Assembly: GCA_050743625.1 (NCBI GenBank)
Contig: JBOGED010000057.1
Location: forward strand, 1-11,309
From: JBOGED01 sp050743625
GTDB lineage: Bacteria > Actinomycetota > Nitriliruptoria > Euzebyales > Egibacteraceae
Direction of reading: 5' to 3'
Length of the DNA: 11,309 nucleotides
Part shown: positions 6,010-11,309 of the stretch, piece after piece
Layout of the letters: each line of letters starts with the position of its first letter
Position numbering within the stretch: the stretch's first letter is position 1
Made by a program: the position numbers and the translations under genes
The notes under the pieces: model-generated
Database searches by the model: none
What the model saw: only the letters and a program-made list of their open reading frames with translations
What the model was told of the DNA's origin: nothing

Positions 6010-7035
6010 ATGCGGAGCTCTCGAGCGCGTAGGCTAAGCTTAGGCGTGGGCTTGGGCGTGGCGCTGGTGGCGTACGTGATCGTGGTCGTGGCCGAGTCTG
6101 TACCCGCGCTCGACACCGCCCCGAGTGGGTGTCCCCCCCTGCCCTCCTTCCCCGACTCGAGCTGTACTGGATGGAGACACACTGGGGTAACGCTGAAGCC
6201 CTCTGGAGACCTCACGATCACGGTCCCGGGGACCGTGGTCGACTCCAAGGACGTCGCCGGGCACATCTGCGTACAGGCCAGTCACGTCACGATCAAACGT
6301 ACGAGAGTGCGCGGTACGATCTCGACGGCCTCGGGAAACGAGGCCACCGGTTGCCCTGGTTCGTATGTACACAACGTCCTGATCGAGGATGTCGAGATCG
6401 TCGGGCCGTGGAAGAGCGGCATCGACTACACTGCTGACGAGCTCGGCGAGATGGCCACCACGGTCGGGGTCGCCGGTGACGGGTACACCTGTCGACGCTG
6501 TCAGGTCCACCTTTGGGGCCGAGGTTTCCAGGTCAACCGCGATGTGACAATCGAGGACTCGTACGTCTACGACCTGATCGGCACGAGTAGGGGTGGCCGC
6601 TGGGTAGGCAACGACGGATCATCTCACAATTCGTGCATCGGCGGAAACGGCGCGATAGACGCCGTCTACCGCCACAACAATCTCGATTGCGCAATCGTGA
6701 ACGACCAGGGCGGAGTCAGCGGCGCAATCGTGCTCTACTCCCGGTCGGAATTTCTGCCGGCCAAAAACGTGTTGATCAAGGACAACCTCTTGAACGGTGG
6801 CGCCTACTGCATCTATCCGGGGGTTCCCGCGGACCCCGCATCGGATCCCGTGCCCACCGATATTCGGGTCCTAGGAAACTATTTCGGTCGCGCGCTCTAT
6901 CCCAAATGCGGTTCTTACGGGCCCGCCGCGGGGTGGACCTACGGCCATGGCAACCAGTGGCGGGACAACGTCTGGGCCGACACTGGGGAGCTCATCGAGA
7001 TCAAGGCCATCGTGTCCCGCGGATCGCAGAACTGA
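6010..7035 (+). CDS. secreted or anchored right-handed beta-helix protein, cysteine-rich
   Basis: A 341-residue exported protein. A basic N-terminus (RSSRARR) and hydrophobic stretch 9-28 form a signal peptide or signal anchor. The rest shows short repeated strands with V-x-I-x-D/R-x-x-V/I spacing (for example SHVTIKRTRVRG, HNVLIEDVEIVG, RDVTIEDSYVYD, KNVLIKDNLLNG), the pattern of right-handed parallel beta-helices as in pectate lyase-like enzymes. About ten cysteines lie in the mature part, including CRRC at 161-164, suggesting disulfides and an extracytoplasmic location. ATG at 6010 has an excellent GGAGGAG site at 5999-6005. An in-frame GTG at 5971, overlapping the previous stop as GTGA, is a weaker alternative adding 13 residues. 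As the last gene of the operon it may trim, bind or modify the polymer. Lyase activity is not shown: no catalytic Arg/Lys or calcium-binding Asp set could be assigned. Confidence 0.8.
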   Translation: MRSSRARRLSLGVGLGVALVAYVIVVVAESVPALDTAPSGCPPLPSFPDSSCTGWRHTGVTLKPSGDLTITVPGTVVDSKDVAGHICVQASHVTIKRTRVRGTISTASGNEATGCPGSYVHNVLIEDVEIVGPWKSGIDYTADELGEMATTVGVAGDGYTCRRCQVHLWGRGFQVNRDVTIEDSYVYDLIGTSRGGRWVGNDGSSHNSCIGGNGAIDAVYRHNNLDCAIVNDQGGVSGAIVLYSRSEFLPAKNVLIKDNLLNGGAYCIYPGVPADPASDPVPTDIRVLGNYFGRALYPKCGSYGPAAGWTYGHGNQWRDNVWADTGELIEIKAIVSRGSQN

Positions 7036-7064
7036 CTTCCCCCAACTCCGAGCAACCACATCAT

Positions 7065-8138
7065 TTACACCCAGCTCCTTGGCTCCTGGCTGTTGACGGC
7101 GGAGGCTGGAGCCGGCGCATCCGGCGGCTGCGGTCGTGAACGCCTCTTGCGCTGCTGAAGACCATCGACCAGCAACGCGGTGCTGACGCCTACGAGCGCG
7201 GTCAGCACGGTCAAGGCGAGCGCGGGCTGGAGCCGTTTGCCGGGCTCGGTCAGCGTCTCCGTCCCGCTCAACACCGCCAGTTTGAACCACGTCGACGGGT
7301 CTGCGCCGGATTCGCGCTGGAGCTGCGCGAGTCGTTCCTGCAAGGATCCCAAGACCACGTCGACCGTTTGGGCGGCAGCCTGCTCGTCGGCTCCGGTCGC
7401 GCGGATCCTCAAGAGCGGCGCAAGCTGGTCCGCACTGAGCACGTACTCGCCTCCGACGGCGTCCCGCACGCGTGCGGCAAAGGACGGCGTCGCGGAAAGC
7501 TCAGCCAGCAGTGACACCGCGGTCTCCCTGCTGAAAAGGAGGAGCGGGTTCATTCCCAGCGCATCGTCTGGCGCTGGCTCCGGTGGCTTGCCCTCCAAGA
7601 CCACGGTCCCGCCCGCGGCGAAGCCAGTGGCACCCGTCGCCGGGTCGACGGGAGCGGCGGTCTCCGGCGCGGTGAGAATCTTCACCTGGATTCCCGAGCC
7701 TCCGGGCGTTCGTGTCGCGGCCTCTTCCGAGAGGACGTCGATGACGGCCTGGGCAGTGCCCACGGCAACGCCCGGATCCGGCGCGACTGCCGTCACGCCG
7801 AGGAAGGGCCCATCGTCCGCAAGGTCGACCTGGTACGAGACGCCTGAGCCGGGCGCCGCCAATCGCCCACGGACCTCGGAGCCTTGGACGACTCCCCGGA
7901 TCAGGTTCGCCTGAAGGCGCAGCTCGGACTCGTCGGGTCCTACCCTGCCACCCTGGGCGGCCACGGCGGCCGCCTGGTTCTCAGGCCCGAGGACCCACAC
8001 CGCCGACGCCAAGTGGACCGGGGCGACCTTCCTGAGCGCCAAGCCTCCCATCGCGGCACCGGCGATCAGCACGCAGAGCACGACCTTCCATTGGCGGAGC
8101 ACGATCCCCAGGAGCGTCCAAAGATCCATCCTTTTCAC
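7065..8138 (-). CDS. Wzz-like polysaccharide chain-length/co-polymerase membrane protein
   Basis: A 357-residue protein with the Wzz topology: a short cytoplasmic N-terminus, a membrane segment at about 18-36, a long extracytoplasmic region, a second membrane segment at about 303-325 (ALALTVLTALVGVSTALLVDG) and a basic, Pro-rich cytoplasmic tail. There is no Walker motif and no tyrosine cluster, so it is not a fused BY-kinase. Proteins of this class control chain length and partner with Wzy. The extracytoplasmic part seems to contain two similar halves (see findings). The start is GTG at 8138; ATG at 8129 (residue 4) is a close alternative, but AAAAGG immediately abuts it. The GTG itself has only a weak GGTGGG upstream. 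It lies 28 bases downstream of the GT2 gene in a minus-strand operon and converges on the beta-helix gene across a 29-base gap. Confidence 0.8.
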   Translation of the reverse strand: MKRMDLWTLLGIVLRQWKVVLCVLIAGAAMGGLALRKVAPVHLASAVWVLGPENQAAAVAAQGGRVGPDESELRLQANLIRGVVQGSEVRGRLAAPGSGVSYQVDLADDGPFLGVTAVAPDPGVAVGTAQAVIDVLSEEAATRTPGGSGIQVKILTAPETAAPVDPATGATGFAAGGTVVLEGKPPEPAPDDALGMNPLLLFSRETAVSLLAELSATPSFAARVRDAVGGEYVLSADQLAPLLRIRATGADEQAAAQTVDVVLGSLQERLAQLQRESGADPSTWFKLAVLSGTETLTEPGKRLQPALALTVLTALVGVSTALLVDGLQQRKRRSRPQPPDAPAPASAVNSQEPRSWV

Positions 8139-8166
8139 CCCACCATGCCGAAAGGAGATTGCCCGC

Positions 8167-9126
8167 TCACCACGTCCGGCCCACCTCGGGAGGACGGCGG
8201 GCGGGAATGAGCAGTGCCGCCAACGCGGCCTTGCTCAGCGGCTTGCCGGCGGCCGCTCGCAGCGCCTCACCGAGAATCAGCGCGCATCGGAACGCCGTGG
8301 CCCTGACCACACCATGGCGACGTCGATACAGGCGGTACTTGTTCCATACGAGCATGGAGTACAGGCATTCAGACGGGTACCGGCCGCCGATGTGGATCAC
8401 CACCGCGTCCGGGACCAGTCTCAGGCCGAAGCCGAGATCTCGAGCGCGGAGGCAGAAATCTGTCTCTTCGCTGTAGAGAAAGAACGTCTCGTCCCACGGT
8501 CCCACCGCGGTCGCACAGGCGCGCGATACCATCAGCGCCGCCCCGACGGCCCAGTCGGCGGTCGTCGAACGGCAGTAGCACTCGGGGTCGAGGACGTTCT
8601 CCCCGAGCGCGGCCCACCGCCCGGCCCGCTTTCCGAGCAGCGCGGTGCCGAGGGCTCGTGTGAGGGTAGGTTCTCGACGCAGTGACGCATCGAGCCTCCC
8701 GTCCGCGCTGAGCATCCTGGGTACGGCGATGCCGACGCCCGGCGATTCGAGGGCGTCGAGAAGGATGCGCACCGACCCCGGCTGGAGGATCGTGTCAGGA
8801 TTGAGCACGTAGATGGCTGCGCTGGGTTGCGAGGTGGCCAACGCGGCGTTCACTCCCCCCGCGTAACCGCTGTTGTGATCGAGCGCGACGACCGTGGCGC
8901 CCGAGGCATAGGTGCGAGCCACCTCGAGGGTGTCGTCCGTCGATGCGTTGTCGACGACCGTCAGCTCGTAGGAGCCGACGCCTTCCAGCGCCGCCGGTAA
9001 GGCCGACAGAAATCGTGGCAACAACAGGGCGCTGTTGTAGGTGACGACGGCAAGCGTCACGTCCTTCACGGACACCGGCGATGACGCAAGGAGATCATCA
9101 CGGTGAGGTTCGCCCGCCCGCAACAC
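8167..9126 (-). CDS. family 2 (GT-A) glycosyltransferase, rhamnosyltransferase type
   Basis: A 319-residue inverting glycosyltransferase. Residues 26-32 (AVVTYNS) begin the nucleotide-binding fold, VVDNASTDDT (57-66) contains the first conserved acidic site, NSGYAGGVNAAL (85-96) is the usual GT2 loop, and NPDT at 109-112 provides the DxD-like metal site in the form common in WbbL-type rhamnosyltransferases. WAVGAALMVSR followed by LYSEETDFCLRARDLGF near residue 220 supplies the acceptor region and the catalytic ED. Start GTG at 9126 is supported by AGAAAGG ending 7 bases upstream; GTGs at about 9075, 9069 and 9060 are in-frame alternatives closer to the conserved fold. It sits 19 bases after the deacetylase and 28 before the Wzz-like gene. 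Likely adds one sugar to the lipid-linked repeat at the cytoplasmic face; the rhamnose preference is only by family resemblance. Confidence 0.93.
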   Translation of the reverse strand: MLRAGEPHRDDLLASSPVSVKDVTLAVVTYNSALLLPRFLSALPAALEGVGSYELTVVDNASTDDTLEVARTYASGATVVALDHNSGYAGGVNAALATSQPSAAIYVLNPDTILQPGSVRILLDALESPGVGIAVPRMLSADGRLDASLRREPTLTRALGTALLGKRAGRWAALGENVLDPECYCRSTTADWAVGAALMVSRACATAVGPWDETFFLYSEETDFCLRARDLGFGLRLVPDAVVIHIGGRYPSECLYSMLVWNKYRLYRRRHGVVRATAFRCALILGEALRAAAGKPLSKAALAALLIPARRPPEVGRTW

Positions 9127-9145
9127 GTGGACACCTTTCTGCCGG

Positions 9146-9991
9146 TCAAAGGCGGTCAGATGATGCCCAGGGCCTCATCGTGGAGCGTGCGGGACAGTCG
9201 TCCGCGCGCTCCCCGAGAGGGACCGGGGACTTGTCAGGACGGAACCAGGCGAGCCGCCGGGCAGATGCGACCTCGAGCAACTTACTGACCGTGGTGACGT
9301 CGTATGCCTGCGACTCCAACCCCTCAAGGAGGGCGTTCACCGTGGCGGCGCAATCGATGCGCGGCGGGGAGAACCCGTTCCCCGCCGCCTCACCGTTCGC
9401 GTCGTGAAGCAGGATGATGCCTCCCGGTCTCACAAGTCGTGTGGTCCGAGCCGCTACCTCCGCGGCATCGCTGTACGCATAATCCTTCGGATTGGCGCTC
9501 CATACGACGACATCCATGCCGGCTCGGCGGACCTCCAGGTAGATCCGCAAGCTCTGCGCGCCGTATGCCGGTCGGAACCAGCGCACGGTCGTCCCGGTGA
9601 CCGCTTCGAGCCGGCGCCGCCCTTGCCGCAGCCGGCGCCTGACCTCCCCCATGGGAAGCGTCGTGAGGGCGGTGTGGTCGATGCCGTGGAGCCCCACCTC
9701 GTGCCCCTCGGTAACCATGCGCCGCACGATCTCAGGGTGCGCCTCGGCCGACTCCACAAGCAGGAAAAACGTGGCGAGTACGTGCTGCCGTGCGAGGACG
9801 TCCAGCACTCGGGCAGTCATCTCGGGGTGCGGGCCGTCGTCGAAGGTCAGCGCCACCGTCCGGTCCAGGGTGCGGACACCGCCGATAGAGCCGACTGGCG
9901 TGAGCAGCCAGTCGGCGACCCGGCGCAGCCCGAGCTTCGCTGACGGCGACAGCGAGTCCCGGAGCATGCCGTAGAAGAAGAACCGCGTCAT
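9146..9991 (-). CDS. polysaccharide deacetylase, NodB/CE4 family
   Basis: A metal-dependent deacetylase of 281 residues from the chosen start. The NodB motifs appear in order: TFDDGP (49-54, D51 as general base and D52 as metal ligand), HGIDH (102-106, supplying the two metal His but with Gly where Ser/Thr is usual), FRPAYG (139-144), VVVWSANPKDY (161-171) and IILLHDA (192-198, catalytic His 196). No clear signal peptide is seen; the N-terminus FFFYGMLRD is only mildly hydrophobic, so location is unsure. ATG at 9991 is preferred; GTG at 10000 and TTG at 10066 are in-frame alternatives, and the extra codons before 10000 have less GC at third positions than the gene body. It probably removes acetyl groups from N-acetyl sugars in the locus's polymer or in peptidoglycan. 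First gene of the minus-strand operon with the GT2 and Wzz-like genes. Confidence 0.92.
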   Translation of the reverse strand: MTRFFFYGMLRDSLSPSAKLGLRRVADWLLTPVGSIGGVRTLDRTVALTFDDGPHPEMTARVLDVLARQHVLATFFLLVESAEAHPEIVRRMVTEGHEVGLHGIDHTALTTLPMGEVRRRLRQGRRRLEAVTGTTVRWFRPAYGAQSLRIYLEVRRAGMDVVVWSANPKDYAYSDAAEVAARTTRLVRPGGIILLHDANGEAAGNGFSPPRIDCAATVNALLEGLESQAYDVTTVSKLLEVASARRLAWFRPDKSPVPLGERADDCPARSTMRPWASSDRL

Positions 9992-10230
9992 TCCAGTCAC
10001 GCCCTGGTCCGGGAACGTCTCCGTACGAATCTGTGCATCCAGACCTAGATCCCTTTCAGCCCGCAAACTCCCACCGCTCCACTATTATGACACAGCGCAC
10101 TCAAGAGAGGAGTGTCGGGGTCGGGATTGAGGGAAGGAAGCCGGGACGGTACTCTTCGAGTTGCGGGTATTTTGTAGGTTCGACTCCGCTGATTCGGCAC
10201 GAACAGCGGCGTCTGCTCGGGGAGTCGTTC
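9992..10230. other. divergent intergenic region between deacetylase and GNAT genes
   Basis: About 240 bases separate the chosen starts of the two divergent genes. It should carry promoters for both directions. A minus-strand extended -10 candidate (TGTCATAAT) lies at 10084-10092 and a plus-strand TATTAT at 10083-10088, overlapping it. Neither has a recognisable -35 at normal spacing. Both flanking frames remain open through part of this region (to TTG 10066 on the minus strand and to ATG 10087 on the plus strand), so one or both genes could be longer than annotated. Confidence 0.4.
10084..10092 (-). promoter_or_regulatory. candidate extended -10 for the minus-strand deacetylase operon
   Basis: Read on the minus strand this is TGTCATAAT, which matches the extended -10 form TGn followed by a hexamer differing from TATAAT at one position. 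The expected -35 place, 17 bases upstream, reads CTCCTC and does not match consensus. Transcription from here would begin near 10076, leaving a leader of about 85 bases before ATG 9991. Confidence 0.3.
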
Positions 10231-11309
10231 GTGAAGATCTCGATCTTACGCCCGGTTGAGCTGGGGCCGGCAGAGTTGACGTCGTGGCGTGGGATGCAGG
10301 CCCGCAACGTTGCCTTGCGGAACCCGTTTCTCTCGGTGGACTTTGCGCTTGCAGTGGGTCGCATGCGACGCTCCGCGCGCATTGCGGTAGTAGAAGAAAC
10401 GCAGGGGGTAGTGGGCTTTTTCCCCTATGAGCTGTGCGGCTGGCGGGTAGGCAGGGCGATCGGCACCGGCTTCTCCGACTGCCAAGCGCTCGTTCACGAG
10501 CCGGGTCTCGAATGGAATGCGCGGGAGCTGCTGCGCGCGTGTGGCCTCGGAGTATGGGAGTTCGACCATCTCTTGGCCGACCAGGCGCCTTTCGTCCCGT
10601 ATCACGCGGCGCGCGAGCGCTCGGCCATCATTGACCTGTCAGATGGGTACGAATCCTATCTTCACGGGCGCCGGCAGGAGCGTAAGAACATCACCCAAGC
10701 CACGTTCCGCAAGTGCCGAAAGCTGCAGCGCGAGGTCGGCGATCTTCGGTTCGACTATGACTGTCGTGACCCCAATATATTAGATACCCTGATGAGCTGG
10801 AAATCCGCGCAGTGGCGGCGCACCAACCAGCTCGACCGTTTTGCGAACGCATCAATGGCCACGTTGGTCGAGGAGCTCTTCACCACTCGAACCCCTGAGT
10901 GCACGGGAACGCTGTCCGTGCTTTCCGTGGCAGGCCGACCCCTTGCCGCGCATTTCGGTCTCCGTTCCCGCACGGTTCTGACGTCTTGGTTCCCTTCGTA
11001 CGACACGGAATATTCGCACTACTCGCCCGGTCTCCTCATGTTCTTCATGATGGCGGAGGCCGCGGCCGCCCAGGGTATTCGCCATATCGATCTCGGGAAG
11101 GGCGAGATGCGCTACAAAGACTCATTAGGAAACGCCGAGCTGGCGGTTGCCCAAGGGTGGGTGGAACGATCACGTACGCTCGGCATGATGCGACGCGCCC
11201 GGCGCCTACCCGGCCAACATCTCGCGTCGATGCTCAAGGAGCATCCCGTCCTCCACGACCACGTCCGGCGGACCCTGCGCAGTCTGCGGCGGACCCGAGG
11301 ATCCGTCAC
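10231..11309 (+). CDS. GNAT-superfamily acyltransferase, CelD/BcsL-like (3' end outside window)
   Basis: The frame stays open from the start to the window end, 359 complete codons, so the gene is partial at its 3' end. The architecture is that of the CelD-like GNAT group found in cellulose and EPS clusters: an N-terminal half with FLSVDFALAVGRMR and VVGFFPYEL, a basic central stretch (GRRQERKNITQATFRKCRKL), then the acyl-CoA-binding GNAT half with LAAHFGLRSRTVLTSWFPSYD and the characteristic IDLGKGEMRYKDSLGN (286-301). These proteins are thought to acylate polysaccharide or its lipid-linked precursors; substrate and acyl group are unknown here. Start GTG at 10231 is supported by GGGGAG at 10219-10224, 6 bases upstream. 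An in-frame ATG at 10087 would add 48 residues with no family resemblance and is disfavoured. It is divergent from the deacetylase operon, and its neighbours support a surface-glycan role. Confidence 0.88.
   Translation, partial: MKISILRPVELGPAELTSWRGMQARNVALRNPFLSVDFALAVGRMRRSARIAVVEETQGVVGFFPYELCGWRVGRAIGTGFSDCQALVHEPGLEWNARELLRACGLGVWEFDHLLADQAPFVPYHAARERSAIIDLSDGYESYLHGRRQERKNITQATFRKCRKLQREVGDLRFDYDCRDPNILDTLMSWKSAQWRRTNQLDRFANASMATLVEELFTTRTPECTGTLSVLSVAGRPLAAHFGLRSRTVLTSWFPSYDTEYSHYSPGLLMFFMMAEAAAAQGIRHIDLGKGEMRYKDSLGNAELAVAQGWVERSRTLGMMRRARRLPGQHLASMLKEHPVLHDHVRRTLRSLRRTRGSV

Noticed and set aside
6034..6043. Perfect 10-bp palindrome CTAAGCTTAG followed by near-repeats of GGGCGTGG
   Set aside because: It lies within the signal-segment codons of the beta-helix gene; repeated Gly/Val/Leu codons explain the repeats, and a single 10-bp palindrome is expected by chance at this scale.
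7036..7132. Possible bidirectional terminator at the convergent gene ends, including a small GC stem near 7111-7132
   Set aside because: The 29-base gap itself has no inverted repeat, and the stem is only about five base pairs inside the Wzz-like coding region without a T-run.
7180..7914. Large plus-strand open frame (244 codons) opposite the Wzz-like gene
   Set aside because: It is antisense, composed mainly of Ser/Ala/Pro/Val/Thr with no domain pattern, and opposite a gene with clear Wzz topology and operon context.
10101..10382. Minus-strand open frame across the divergent region and start of the GNAT gene
   Set aside because: It is antisense to the conserved GNAT N-terminus, has no recognisable domain and no good ribosome binding site.
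1..11309. Mobile element, CRISPR, tRNA/rRNA, toxin-antitoxin or phage-defence content
   Set aside because: No terminal repeats, transposase or integrase motifs, direct repeat arrays, cloverleaf sequences or defence domains were recognised; every long gene fits surface polysaccharide production or its control.

Overview
This is a GC-rich window (my impression is low 60s percent GC; not computed) holding part of a bacterial exopolysaccharide or cell-surface polysaccharide locus. Several genes start with GTG and have clear purine-rich Shine-Dalgarno sites. The sequence style of the GT4 glycosyltransferase, the paired LuxR-type regulators and the lack of any recognisable outer-membrane export gene fit a high-GC Gram-positive bacterium (Actinomycetota) best. 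That assignment is an inference from gene style. TTA codons occur in several genes, so this is probably not a Streptomyces-like genome that reserves TTA for developmental control.

Layout. Bases 1-89 may hold the very end of an upstream gene that overlaps the next start. A family 4 glycosyltransferase occupies 89-1363. A 157-base gap follows, containing a 26-base dyad and a strong 11-bp hairpin. A tight forward run then covers 1521-7035: two LuxR-type regulators with degenerate receiver domains, a membrane protein in which a LamG-like domain sits between VanZ-like ends, a SAM-dependent methyltransferase, an O-antigen polymerase/ligase-like integral membrane protein, and a secreted or anchored beta-helix protein. 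The first four genes are joined by 6-base spacing or ATGA overlaps, and the later two by short gaps, so this looks like one operon led by its own regulators.

The strand then switches. A convergent minus-strand operon, read from about 9991 down to 7065, encodes a NodB-type polysaccharide deacetylase, a family 2 glycosyltransferase of the rhamnosyltransferase type, and a Wzz-like chain-length protein whose extracytoplasmic part appears duplicated. To the right, divergently transcribed, a CelD-like GNAT acyltransferase begins at 10231 and runs off the window end.

How the parts fit (inference): the two glycosyltransferases and the methyltransferase build or decorate a lipid-linked oligosaccharide, the Wzy-like protein polymerises it, the Wzz-like protein sets chain length, and the deacetylase, GNAT protein and beta-helix protein modify or trim the product. 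No flippase, initiating sugar-phosphate transferase, tyrosine kinase or histidine kinase is visible, so the locus must continue outside the window. I found no rRNA, tRNA, CRISPR array, transposase or phage gene.
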